Part shown: piece by piece, positions 11,985-23,926 of the stretch | Layout of the letters: the number at the start of each line of letters is the position of its first letter | How positions within the stretch are numbered: position 1 is the first letter of the stretch | NCBI RefSeq assembly: GCF_024763615.1 | Contig: NC_077223.1 | Span: 62,806,627-62,870,626 of the forward strand | Length of the DNA stretch: 64,000 nt | Reading direction: 5' to 3' | DNA from: Phlebotomus papatasi | Lineage: Eukaryota; Arthropoda; Insecta; Diptera; Psychodidae | The notes under the pieces: generated by a model | What the model was told of the DNA's origin: nothing | Database searches by the model: none | The model's input: only the letters and a program-made list of their open reading frames with translations | Translations under genes and position numbers: made by a program

Positions 11985-13860
11985 TTCCCCCAGGTGAGAG
12001 AAATAAATCAACAAAATCTTCAGCTTAATCCTCAATGTTTCATGTATATTATCTGTGCGAAGAGTATTCGTGACTGCCAATTGGAAAAGAATTAACAATA
12101 AATAATTATGTAGGAGCCCCCAAACATGAAATTGTGTCAGCACAATCGACAAGAATCGCTGTGACAAAGCGGAAAAAAATACTTTCAAAATACAATCGTG
12201 ACTCTGTGCGATCTGCAGTGATTGTGTCGATGATCGCAAGATCGATTGCTGAAAATTGGTCCTTTTTTCCAGGGCACAGACGAGCTATATGGAGGAAGAA
12301 TTGCTCAAAAAAAAAGAAATATCGCTGAATCATGGTACTGTATGATCTTTCCGTTTTGGCTGATGGCAAGAAAATCCCCAAGAGTCAGAGTGAATGAAGA
12401 GCCAAGACGCGGGGAGAAGCATGTGAAGTATGGTTCAAACTCCATAATGTTGGAGAACCACATAAAACGACATCATGAAAGTGAAATCAACGATTGCAAA
12501 ATGACGAAAAAAAACACCACATATAGAAGAGGCACATAAAAAAAACATTCAAACACAACTAACCTAGTGATCAACCATGTGATCGTGCATACGATCGTAT
12601 GTGTCTGTGAACGAAACGCGAAGACTTTCACTTTTTATGTACCATACAATACCAGCGGTTCAGTCACACAGTGACCGTATTTCGTTGGGGCTCCATAGTT
12701 CCCCCCAAAACAACTGAGAAACGGTGTACGCGATCAGCGATCGTGAGCTTTTTATTTATGTACATACTTCAGCAATTGTCTCAGGCAGTCTCTTGTCTTG
12801 TCACTTTTTTCAGCTTCATGTCACTCAACATCGTGATTTTGATGATTCTAGCCACGATCGCTTCCATTTGTCCTAGGTGATCGAGCCTCAAATGAAGTAT
12901 GCACGAAAACGAAAACGAAAAAAAGGCGTACAGGCTTAGAGTGAAGAATTAATTAATTTCTAATACTCGATCGTCTGTCTTAATTAAGTTGGCAAGTATT
13001 TGCCAAGTTGGAAGAATTGAAAAAGAGGTGATCGCCACGGCGATCGTCGATGCACAAACGATCGAGTATTTTGCATTTTAATTGATACTGCGACAATAGG
13101 GAAATTTTCGTCTAATTAATTTTCGTTATTTATTTATTTTGTATTTCCTTCTGAGAATCAGAATTTTATTTATTTATGCAAATCGCGATCACGACTTCAA
13201 ACTAGGTCAGTGATCGTAGGAAGTGTTATGACGTTTAAGCTGTTTGGAGCGCTCTTTTTTTTCTCTTACAAACTCGTATTTATTACCTCTTTCGCTTCGC
13301 TGTGCACTTTTGTCCGCACACCACCGAACCATCCAGGTGGCAGCACCAGCCAAAAGATCGCGATCATCGGGTTAATGATCATGTTTAGAAAATCATAAGT
13401 GCCATTTAATTGTGCTAAATTATATACCGATTACATAAAATGTCTATGAGGAAAAAAATAATACAACCAAACTACATGTTAGAGCCCCATATACCTATAT
13501 GTACATATGCCAGCGTTCGAGGCATAAAATGAAATTTAAAAAAAAATAACAAGCTTACAATTATTGAACACATGTAAAGGTCTTTGACTACAATTTTTTT
13601 CCCTTTTCTCTCTTTCTGCCAATTCCACAACGTGCAACTTTTTAATCTCTGACCAACAAATAAATTTGTTCCTTTTAATTACTTGCCAGTAGAACAGAAT
13701 TAAAATTTTATCTTACAATCACGTAACAACGGTGGTATTTTAGTAGCATTTCGCTCTCTGCCGTCTTGGGGTTTGTACTAGAGGGAATTCTCATAAATTC
13801 AGTGATCACACGGTGATCGACAGCAGTGATCATTCGTGATCGAGTATTTCCATTTTTTTC
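11985..13860. other. Repeat-poor island rich in GATCG motifs
   Basis: No recognised transposon or gene. Contains roughly two dozen GATC sites in about 1.8 kb, mostly as TGATCG or CGATCG, for example near 12570-12600, 12730, 13030-13070, 13190-13210, 13355-13380 and 13800-13845. Several overlapping short ORFs are present but show no protein signature. Possibly a cis-regulatory region. Confidence 0.4.
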
Positions 13861-14175
13861 TTCTTTTCTAACATATGCAACAAGCAATAATATTGTTAGA
13901 AATATATAATTGTGGTATAAAATTACTCACTGTGGTTTTATGATAGCAATAAAATTACCTCTCTACAACTTTCAGGAATCTTAGTTTATTGAAAATTTAA
14001 TTGAAAAAATTATATATAATTACTTTTAAACAAAATGCTGTTAGTGGTAAAATAGATTTATGCATCTGCAGAAAAAACACATTTTTAAAAACTAAAAAAA
14101 AAAATATAGAAAATGGCTAAAAGTATTTAGATTGAACTTTCCCTTTCATTTCCAAGAGCCTATAATTTTTACATA

Positions 14176-16215
14176 GGGGGAGGTAGGGCTACTTTGAGCT
14201 TCGGGGTTAGATTGTTATACGACTTTTTCGCCTATTTCTAAATGAAGCTGGTCCTTACAATTATTTTAATTAGATCCACAATTATTTCGTCTATCCAAAT
14301 TACATCATGTTAAAACCCAATTTCAATTAGAAAGGGACAGATAATCCTAACCGGCTTATGTAGGTGAGATTCTTAACGTGAGCTAACTCGGAGTGCATGC
14401 AAATTCGATTTAGAGCTGAAGTTGGGAGACGCCATTCAGTTATCTTGAATAAAATTCGTGAAATTATACAAGTTTTGTATTTAAACCAAAATATCAAGGA
14501 TTTGGATGAACTGGCACAAAAGTGATATATGGGTGAAATGTAGACCAGAATGTTCTCTATAATTTTGCCGTAGAACTTGAACTCATCGATTACTCAGAAG
14601 CCAAGATAAGCGAGGTTTTTTGTTTCTTAACTCGTTTTTTCATCCAGAGTGCCCCAAGTGTTCATTTGTTGAACTTCAACTAAATCAAAGAATTGTTGTA
14701 TTTTGCGGGACTTTCCATTTAAAACCATATTTTAAGTGTCTTGGTGGAGTAGAGGCAGTCAAATTGGCATCTGAGTGATTTCAAAGCGTTATTATGGGAA
14801 AAATCAATTTTTTCACACTTAAACGGCAAAATCGGAGTGATAGCGTAGTCTGACCGGAAAATGATGTATGGACGAAATGTAGAGACAAATGTGTTCTACA
14901 ATTATGTCGAAGTAATCATCAAAATCGGTTTGGCGACAGTCGAGATAATTGAGGTTATGTGATATTGAAATTCGTTTTTTGACTGTGGGGCCCCTGGTGT
15001 TGGTCCCACGAAGTTCAAATGTTCTAGAAAGTTGTAGTATTTGGTGAGATCTTTCGTTTAAGCCCTCATTCATCAAAATCGGTCACATAGAACCGGAGAT
15101 ATGATTTTTTAAATTTTGTGAACTTTGACCCCTCATATCTCCGGTTCTATTGAAACCACAGCGCACATACGCACCATTTTGGAAACGTCCTAGACTGGAC
15201 TACAACATACTAAAATTTCATTAACTTGCACAATGCCGTTTTTGAGAAAAGTGACTTTGAATTTCGATGAATTTTGACGCTATCACAGCGCCACCTGTAG
15301 TGACTTTTTGAACTTCCATCTGAAAGTGCTCATCGAGACGAAACCAAAAAGGTAAAATTTATGTCGATATGTTAATTAGAACCGGAGATAGAGGCCGGTC
15401 AATGTTCGAACTTTGACCCCTTATAGCTCGGGTCAGGGGTTATGGATCGACTTAAGGTTTTTTTTGTTTGATAGGTATAATCAACAGCTACAACATACTA
15501 AAATTTCAGCCCGATGCACTATGGAATTTTTGAGTTATTTAACTTTTAAGATTTAAAAATTTTCTTTTTAATAATAGCGCCCCTAGCGGTGGTTTTATGA
15601 ACTTGCGATGTTAGAAGAGGAAGTGGCATTTCACGAGAGCTTTCCAAAAAGCCCTCATTTTTTAAATTTTGACAATTAGAACCGGAGTTATGGCCATTTT
15701 AAGAAATTTTTTTTGGGCCCTTATAGCTCGGGTCAGGGGGGTCGGGGGACCTTAAGTTTGGTATTGATGGAAAGCTCTAAGGCCCAGCTATAACATACTA
15801 AAATTTGAGTCCGCTGAATGCCATAGGGGCGGAGCTATTGAGAAAACAAAAAAAGGGGGGTCTTCAAAATGGCGGAAGGAGAGGTGGGGGGTGGGGGGTC
15901 AATGCACCATGTTGCAATTTTCATACGATATTTAACCTTTGCCGAAAACCGCAAGTCGATATCTTTTTTAGTTTAGGAGCTATTAAGCTCCAAAGAGCGG
16001 CCGGACGGCCGGCCGGCCGGCCGGGAACGTAACTTAGCCCCCCATATATTCGTGATCAGGAAGTGGCGAAACACATTTTGGCCAAGTTTGAGCGCGATCG
16101 GAGGACATGAAATTTTGTTAGGATTATAGTAGGTGAGATTGTTAAGAATCTCACCTAATATGCAAAAAAAATCGTATAACAATGTAGCCCCACAGCAAAG
16201 TAGCCCCACTCCCCC
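14176..16215. mobile_element. MITE (GGGGGAGGTRGGGC ends) split by a Helitron-like element
   Basis: Left half 14176-14333 and right half 16159-16215 together match the intact copy at 44211-44427. TA on the left (14174-14175); the right flank is TTA. Confidence 0.85.
14334..16158 (+). mobile_element. Helitron-like non-autonomous element, copy A
   Basis: 1825 bp. Starts GGGACAGATAATCC and ends CTCACCTAA. The last about 28 bp form a hairpin of AGGTGAGATT and AATCTCACCT. Inserted between A and T without duplication, shown by the uninterrupted host element at 44211-44427 (AGAAA/TATGC). The interior holds repeated modules (ACCGGAGATA, TATAGCTCGGGTCAGGG, CATACTAAAATTT) and a run of GGCCGGCC. No open frame of note. 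Confidence 0.8.
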
Positions 16216-18630
16216 TTAACTTTTAAAAGATTTTTTGTATTCTTATACATATTAATTTTATTTTGTTTAATCAGAAAATACTTAACAATGAAGGGGTAGA
16301 TAATTGTTCCGCTCACAGTTCACTCGAATGCCGATGCCGATTTTTTTGTACAAATTGTGCCGATTTTCAGATTTCACACGGATTTGTCGATCGCGTCCCG
16401 ATCTGTCGATCTTGTACCGGTTTGCCTAATTGGTAGAATTTCCTCATATCTTTAGAATTTCTGCAGCATTCTTCATTGAACTCTGTGGAAATTTCGCAGA
16501 AATTCCAAAAACATTTTTCAGAGATTTCGCGGAAATTCTGCGGAAATTTCGCTAAAATCGCTAAAAGCCACTAAAATTAGATTCTTCGCTAAAAGCATGC
16601 CGATCTGTCGATTTTTAGCACCAGATCGGAACAAATTTGCCGATCATCGCTCATGGTTCATTCGGAGAGCCACTTGTAAACCCTTTGTTAATAATAAATT
16701 TCATAATGGAGCTAATATAAGAGTGTCAAATATTTTTATGTTTATTTTTTATCCATTCACCACATATAGTCCTTTTTCCATTTAGTCCTTCAATTGTGCG
16801 GAAAACGACTCAACGGAGGTAAAAATACATTTTCTTGTCCCTTTCTTTCTTTGCAGATGGCTGTTGAACACAAAATTTGACATCGCGTCGATTTTGGTTA
16901 TATTTTTCTTCATTTACTTTTCTGATTTGAATTCTTAGTGTCAAGTTCTTTTCTTAAACACATACACTTTATAAATAAACAGAGTTTAAAATGATATATT
17001 GTAAAAAATTTAAATTCAGTGACTTATCATAAGAAATGATTAGTAAAATTCATTTAAAAATCGTTTATGATGAAAGAGATTGACAAAACTTCAAACTACT
17101 TTTTTCATTAACCGTAAAAATTTATCTCATTGCATAGTTTACAAAATATATTTACAAAAAAAAGTAATTGTGCGTATGCTATAATCCTCATTCTCATTAT
17201 GTAGATAAACAGTTTTTAAGTGTTTTGTAGTGAGTTAATACTAAGTACATGATTGTACAAAGAATTTCTTGTATAACTTGCATAATACTTTCAAACAGTA
17301 TGGACATTATCTATTTTAGCCGAAAACCACTAAGATTTATTATGTCCTTTTAATTTCTTAAGTGATCTTCACATGATTGCTAGTAAATATCTCTGGAAAA
17401 TAATTATTTTGCAATTTTGTAAAATGCTCTCAACATGATCACTTTTCCATGCGGCACCAAAAATCTTATTGTATTTAAAATTGCGCGATCATTAGTTATC
17501 GTGTGAGGAATAGATTTATGCTAAAAGTGATATTTTCAATCAAATGATGTGTAATTTGACTTTAGAGAAAAAAATAAAGAATAACTCAATCGTGTCTCCC
17601 TGCAGGTGTATTTAAAAAATAATATTACAATATTGATTTGCAATTGTACATGAAATTATCTAATAATATACAAAATTGTACAATTTCTCACACAATTAAC
17701 CCATATTTTCATCCATATATCTATATTTTTTCTGGTTGATGAAGAAAATTAAAACGATAAAGTGTTCCCGCCAATTTTTTTTCGCGTACCTTTCCACGTC
17801 AATTTTTCAGAATGCATTGAATTGCATCAAATGAAATGGAAAACCATTGTGAGAAACAATTCACTCTCACTCTCATTTACCCATAATGCAATCTATTGGA
17901 TTAATTATTGTGTTTTATATCGATACACTTCATTTCTCCTTTATTGCCCTCTTCAGGCCACCACTTCTTAGTGCCCATAGGAATGAAAATATGCATTTGG
18001 ACTAATTTGGCACTGAATGGATTTTCTGTGTGTGCCTTTACCCTCTCCTTCTGTTGAGAAATGGCTAAAAGAAGACGAAAAACGAGAACAGAGAGAAGTA
18101 TTATGTGATCAGTGATCGCGAGAGCGTGATCGAGCGTCCAACTGACATACTGACACAGTGTTAGACGCCAAAGAGCAAAAGTACTGAAGATGAAAAATCA
18201 CTGTTGATCATGAGAGTTTTGCCTTCACTTTCTGGTGCCCCCTTGTTTTGATATCCCCAACCAGCCCCCATGTACATAATTTCACATTGGAGTGAAAAGG
18301 CGAAAACGTGAAAGAGGCTACAGCGATCGCATCATCGTTGTCGTAGTCAAAGCCAACCAGTTGTTAGATAATACACCATCGCGAGATATGCCAAGCTAAA
18401 AGAAAAACGATGCGATGGAGACAAAAAGTGCAAGAGAAAGACTACGAGAGGAGCACAAATAAATGGCAACGTGCAAAAGAATGCCAAATGCCTCACAATG
18501 AATATTAAAATGTAGTGTGGAGGCATTATACAAGGGAGAGACACTTTTCACGATCATGTACACTAAATTCCTGAATCTGATTACGCAGTTGTATGATATG
18601 ATCGCAGATATCATATTATCTGATGGCTAA
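16216..18630. other. Intergenic stretch without recognised genes
   Basis: The first part (16320-16660) has many GCCGAT and GATCTGTCGAT words, possibly a decayed tandem repeat. 17000-18000 is plain AT-rich DNA. 18100-18330 again carries several TGATCG/GCGATCG sites. No coding signal. Confidence 0.4.
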
Positions 18631-18637
18631 GCATATA

Positions 18638-18784
18638 ATGACCAGCGCATAATAACTTTTGTTTGTAAACATGTTTTCAAAATTTCCTATGCGAGAGAGC
18701 GAGATAACTAGATCTCGGTTTCATTTACTCTCACTGAAATGTCAAAAACATGTTTACAAAAAAAAGTTATTGTGCGCTGGACAT
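18638..18784. mobile_element. 148-bp palindromic MITE family, copy 2
   Basis: Ends ATGACCAGCGCATAATAAC and GTTATTGTGCGCTGGACAT with inner TGTAAACATGTTTT arms and a GAGCGAGATAACTAGATCTC centre. Confidence 0.85.
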
Positions 18785-18860
18785 AATAATCAGTGTGTAA
18801 ACCATGAGTTCCAGATCGGAAGATCGGTGCCGATCAGTCTCTATGATCTGAACGCTGCCG

Positions 18861-19084
18861 ATTTTTTTTCTTATAAATTTAACACTTTTTAGGTGTGAAA
18901 ATATATCAACATTTTTTAATGTTAATTTTACACCTTGTTGAGGGTAAAATTAACATGAGAAGGGTAAATTTAACCCCCAATACACTTAAAAAGGGTAATA
19001 TTTACACCGATTTCGGATCAATACTGCAGGGTTAAATAAACATTTCCGGAATGTTATTTTAACTTTTTCGGATTTCTCTCAGTG
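18861..19084. mobile_element. CACTGAGAG-family MITE, copy 3 (reverse orientation)
   Basis: Right end CGGATTTCTCTCAGTG followed by TA; left end eroded. The interior matches copies 1 and 2 in reverse. Confidence 0.75.
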
Positions 19085-19137
19085 TATGGCTCAAATTAAA
19101 ATATAGAGAAAAATTAAATGTTACTGACACTCTTATG

Positions 19138-19268
19138 CCCTAGACATACTTACGACTTAAGCCGAGAGGCGACCAAGTGGAAAAAGATGGAAATGTAGTT
19201 TGACCATTATTTCTAGTATAATTACGCTAAGCCATCTCTCGGCTAATCCTCAGGTCTGTCAAGGCCCT
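19138..19268. mobile_element. Short MITE with GCCCTAGACATACTTACGAC ends
   Basis: 131 bp. Left GCCCTAGACATACTTACGAC, right AGGTCTGTCAAGGCCC, inner CCGAGAGGCG/ATCTCTCGGC. Relatives at 20330-20441 and 48836-49167. Confidence 0.65.
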
Positions 19269-19270
19269 TA

Positions 19271-19390
19271 CACTTGAGTGAGAGAAATCCCAAAAAGTTA
19301 AATAACATTCTGGAAATGTTTATTTTACCTTGCAGTATTGATCCAAAATCGGTGTAAATATTATGCTCTTTATGTGTATTAGTTATTATG
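19271..19390. mobile_element. CACTGAGAG-family MITE, truncated copy 4
   Basis: Only the left part (CACTTGAGTGAGAGAAATCC onward) is present, ending near 19390. Confidence 0.6.
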
Positions 19391-20190
19391 TGTATTTTTA
19401 TGTGTAAGATAGGTATGACCCCATATGAGAGTGGCCATGAATCGGAATGTTAAAATAAAAGGAATGAGAGAAATGCTCTATATTTACTTGAAACTATAAA
19501 ATACCATATGGACAGCCTACGCTTAGAAAGATCTTCGGGTTCGGTCCCAAGACGCTACAAGGCAGGATCCTGAATTTGACTAAGCCACCTTGTCCTAGGT
19601 CTGCCCCTGAAGGGAAGATCTCCTCACAATGGCTTCCATTGCTGAAGTTCCCAATTCGAATCGCATTCTGCCCCCAACTACGTATTGTCCATGTAGTATG
19701 AACAACTGACCATAGAACATAGCCCTAGCGAAGTCCAACACTCACTTGATCCATATAATCATAATTGTGAATTTTTATTCTAACTATTTACAGAAACGAT
19801 TTAAAAAAAATAGGTGTAATTGCAAGGATGCACAGTGTCTTACGGATCGGAATGGGGTAAGTCACGGGTCGGCAGATGCTCTTAATAATGATCTTCATTT
19901 TAGCCAAATTTATACTATGTAACCAATTCAAAATAATTACAAGTTTAATTTTTTCAATTCTATTTTAGACTTTAGAAATACAAAAAAATGATTTCAGATA
20001 CGCCTAACTGCCTGGATACATTACGATAAATGTTTGTAAAAAAATCGTGCGTTTTCACGAGAAAATATATGCAAGCGATTTAAAAAAATACTGCATTTTG
20101 ATGAAAATTCGTTCACAAGAGACCTGGAAGTTTCTTCTATTTTAAATTCTAATTGATAGAAAGGCTAACCCTTTCCGGATTATGTGTAAT
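19391..20190. other. Intergenic; possible SINE-like segment at 19500-19770
   Basis: GC-richer than its surroundings, with GGGTTCGGTCCC resembling a pol III B box. No A box, tail or target duplication could be fixed, so the assignment is weak. Confidence 0.25.
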
Positions 20191-20196
20191 GCGTTA

Positions 20197-20335
20197 TGGT
20201 GTCCACACACTAGAAGCAATTTTCGTCAAAAATGGTCATTTTAAATAAATTCTGACGTTTCTGCCCATAAGGATAGGGGAAATTTTCTTTAAAAAAGCAT
20301 TTTTAAAGAAATTTCTACTAGTGTGTAGAGGCCAT
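20197..20335. mobile_element. Short MITE with CTACACACTAG ends
   Basis: Left GTCCACACACTAGAAG, right CTACTAGTGTGTAGAGGCC. Diverged relatives begin near 29708, 44793 and 49741. Confidence 0.5.
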
Positions 20336-20441
20336 TAGACACACTTACGACCTAATCCGAGAGACGATTTAGTGAAAAATGATGGAAATGATGATGAGAA
20401 ATGATGGTCTCTCAGCTAATCCTCATGTCTGTCAAGGCCCT
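20330..20441. mobile_element. Short MITE of the GACAKACTTACGAC family
   Basis: 112 bp, left end at the preceding element's right end, right end CATGTCTGTCAAGGCCC. Confidence 0.55.
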
Positions 20442-20594
20442 AAGGTAAGTACATTTTATAATTTGATTTTTTACCTGACTCTTTATAAATTTGTCGTTAA
20501 ATTAAACTTAATGAAAAAAATTGATCATTGCTTATTAAGATTGGAAATTATACTTACGATTTTCTGATTTAATAATTCTGTATCCATACAAGCC

Positions 20595-21235
20595 AACAGG
20601 AGGTATTCGGTCTTTAGACCCAATACGAGTTTTAGACCTAAGGCTTAGCCATATAAAGCGGTCTTCAGACTAGATGTTTAGCGCAGTTCCCGATGGCCTC
20701 AAAATCCTAAATAGCAACCAATTTTATTGCTCTTTCAGAATATAATAGGTCATTTGTCCTTAGTAATCCAATACTGAGTCAAATTTTTCCAAAAAATTTG
20801 TATTGTTGAAAAAATAGACCAGTTAAGCCATATATGGCTAAGTCTCAGGCCTGAAGCCCGTATAACTTAACTGCCATAATTTCTTATCAGTCGAGATTTT
20901 TTGGAAAAAAATACTTGGGATTGTATTACCGAGGGAAAATGATCTATTAGAATTAGATTCTGAAAAAACCAATGAAATTGGTTGCTATTTAGGATTTTGA
21001 AACCTTCGGGAACTGGGTTAAACCTCTAATCTAAAAACCGCTTAAGATTTAGCCATATGGCCTAACTTATCCAATTCCTTGCCAGACAGGATTTTCCGAA
21101 AATTTTGACTTTGGATCAAGCTTAAGATGGGATACTGAGGGCAAATTCATCATTTCAAAGAATAAATAAAACTGCTTTTATTATTAAGAATTTCGAGGAC
21201 CTTCTAGAACTGGACTAAACTTCTAGTCTGAAATT
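20595..21235. repeat. Modular foldback repeat
   Basis: A module with CTTCAGACTAGATGTTTAGC, CAGTTCCCGA and CTAAATAGCAACCAATTT (20600-20830) recurs inverted at about 20860-21060 (TTGGTTGCTATTTAGG, CTTCGGGAACTGGG) and again, weaker, to 21235. A related block is nested in the MITE at 48836. Confidence 0.55.
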
Positions 21236-21839
21236 AATTTAGGATTTGGAGTCCTCAAATCGGTGATTCATCTCAGAGAGTCTTTTGGATTTTTCTTGTC
21301 ACTATAGTTTTGCTTTAAGATACATTTCCAACTCATATCCTCTAAAGAATAACTACGAGGAATATAAGGCAAAGGTGAAGAAAAACCTTATAATATGAAT
21401 TGGAATTCAGAGTATTATATTTTCTTCGTGTGAAATGGCGCCATTGCATAAGGCACGACGTCTGTCTCTTTTGCCCCAAAACTGACGCATGGAGATCCCA
21501 TGAGAAATGCTCAGATGAATGATCATTTCACATACTTATTTGCAAATAATTCTACTCAGTCTGTGAGAATTTTCACTGAGCGGCATTCGCATAGATCTCG
21601 AGCAAGCTCTTAATTAGTGCCATCGAATTTCTGTTTCGGCGCGTAAAAAATATTTCTGCTTTTTTTTGGTGCAATAATCTTGGGAGGAATATTAAATGCG
21701 CGACTTTGGTGAATTGTTAATTCCTCGTTTGGCAAGGAATGAAGCTAGTGTTGTTTGAGATGGATAAAAGAGACACCAAGGCACGATGCCGCTTCGAAGA
21801 AAGTGGGTCAGTGAATCCCCGCCAAGCTCCAGTCTTAGG

Positions 21840-22580
21840 CTTTTCTTCGCACACACTCGCGATCGTGATCGTGGATGTTTTTCTAACACGTGTGGCGAGC
21901 CGGTTTATTGGCAAACACTACCACAATAAAGTCCCATAGTGAATGTTCCTCGCGATCGAGCGGGACAAAGAAGATGATCATCATGCAAGAATTCTCCCAG
22001 CTTCCAGAGATGGAGGGTTGGGAGGAGGCACAGATGATCGTGTGAGAAGTGAACACAGAGATCACTTTAGGAAGCGAACGCCAAAATCTCCAAGTGGGTG
22101 GAAGATTGATTGAAGATGGTTGGAGAAATTGAAGAAAAATAGAAGAACTCAGGGCACTCCCTCAAATGATGATCCTCACCCTAAATAAAAATGAAGATCC
22201 ACTGTGGGTGTCTTTATACAAAAATCTTCATCAATCATCACAGATCTCAAGCAATTGTGTTTGCTGATCAGCAACCAATCACTGATCTTCAATTTTCCAA
22301 AATTTCCAAAAACAAAAAAAAACATTTCCTTAGCTGAAACAACAAAAAAACGCGAAGCGCAGCAATTGAAATGCAGAATTCATCCAGTAGGTCGATCATA
22401 TTTTTTCATGCATTTAATTCGAAAGTGAAACTTCTCATTTATTATTATATAACATCGCACATAATGGTTCCAAGAGGCAGTATTTTACTATGTGCCACAA
22501 ACACACATTTAGCCATCTCCAACCACAAACTGCGATCTTCCACGATCTCGACGATCTCTCGCTTGATTCATGACTCACTA
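21840..22580. other. Second GATC-rich, repeat-poor patch
   Basis: Many GATCG/GATCT words (21860-21880, 21950-21960, 22035, 22500-22560). No gene seen; small ORFs on both strands overlap freely and look random. Confidence 0.35.
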
Positions 22581-22586
22581 GCTCCC

Positions 22587-22624
22587 ACCAGGCGCCTCCA
22601 TACAGTTGAATGGAGGCGCCTGGT
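22587..22624. other. Perfect GC-rich hairpin, 15-bp stem
   Basis: Arms ACCAGGCGCCTCCAT (22587-22601) and ATGGAGGCGCCTGGT (22610-22624) around the 8-nt loop acagttga. It stands out in AT-rich DNA. Function unknown. Confidence 0.7.
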
Positions 22625-23214
22625 ACTGGAAGCTTTTCCAAAGTTCAAATAACATTTAAAAAGCAATTTAAAGCAATTGAAAAAGTAAATTATATACAGA
22701 AATAAGTGTATATCCGATTTTAAGTTAAATACCAAATAAGACAAACTGGAAAACTTTCTCAGTCGGAAGCTTGTTTTTTATAAAAATAAAAATTATAATA
22801 TTGAGATACAGATATAAATATAGCAAAATAGAGATGGGTGGGTCAGTTTTAAGAAGGGAAAGCTACAACTGTTATAATGCTTTTCAATATATTTGCATGT
22901 AATGAGATAATTCTTTCATGTTACTAAAATAGTACCTAATATTAACTGTACAAAAAGGTAGTAATTCAAATATCTTTTAGTCCAATTTATCTCCTGACCT
23001 TCATACCTGAAGAAGAAGACGAACATCCTCGGTACGTGTCATGAAGTCACATCAAGGAATGAATCCAAAGCCCAGGTTATAATTCGTGTTTTAATACTTA
23101 AATGACTATAGTGTCCTTAAGAAATTGCATGTGTCGCAAGACTTTAAAAAATCTTTTTTACTTTAATATTACTAAAAAAAATATTTAGTTAAACACCTCA
23201 ACATATAAAGTACG

Positions 23215-23640
23215 AGTCCCGGTCAAAATCCCGAATGGATCAAAATCCGGGAAAGCCAAAATCCCGAAAGCTAAAATTCCAAAAGCCAAAATCCTGAATT
23301 GTTAAAAGTATCATAGTCATAGTTACTCTCACACTTGACTAGAGCTTACTAGAGTAAAAAGGGAAAATTTATGTATTTTAGGAAATTGTACCATACAGAA
23401 TCCTCCCCGTAGAATTTCTTCCCTTTCTGGATTTTGACTATTCGGGATTGTGGCTTTCGAGAGTTTGGCTCTTTCGGGATTTTGGCATTTCAGGATTTAA
23501 CCAATTCGGGAATTTGTCTTTTCAGCATTTTAACACATTTTGAATTTTGAACAATTTTTGATTTTTAGTTTTGGGATTTCGACCCATTTGGGATTTTAGC
23601 CTGAGCCTTTAAGGAACTTTGACGTTCGGAATTTTACGTT
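23215..23640. repeat. Low-complexity repeat of AAATCCCGAAAGCC words
   Basis: Repeated AAAATCCCGAAAGCC on the left and its complement (GGATTTTGGC, TTCGGGATT) on the right. A shorter related stretch occurs at 29843-29940. Confidence 0.55.
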
Positions 23641-23926
23641 TTAGATCTTTGGTCGGCACCATAAAGTGTAACTGAACTAGATTTTTTGAAAGTTTTATTA
23701 AAAAAAATCAAAAATTCAAACCTTGGGATCTGATTTTTCAATAAAAACCTTTAAAAATAAACAATGTTTGGGGTAATCATGATTATTCATAGCAGATTCA
23801 TCTGAAGTAAAAAAATAACAAATATTTTCCAAACTGTTTACATAGATAGATTGTATAGAGAGCATGGTACGATCTGTGGGCTGCAGACACCTAGGCTATA
23901 TTTGAGCCCCTTCTGCCCAACAAACC

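Noticed and set aside
12106..12539. Four overlapping ORFs on both strands of 64-97 codons
   Set aside because: No domain, no splice partners, and mutual overlap in several frames; likely chance ORFs in GC-richer DNA.
23215..23640. CRISPR-like or regularly spaced repeat (AAATCCCGAAAGCC)
   Set aside because: Irregular spacing, no constant repeat length, eukaryotic context; low-complexity repeat.
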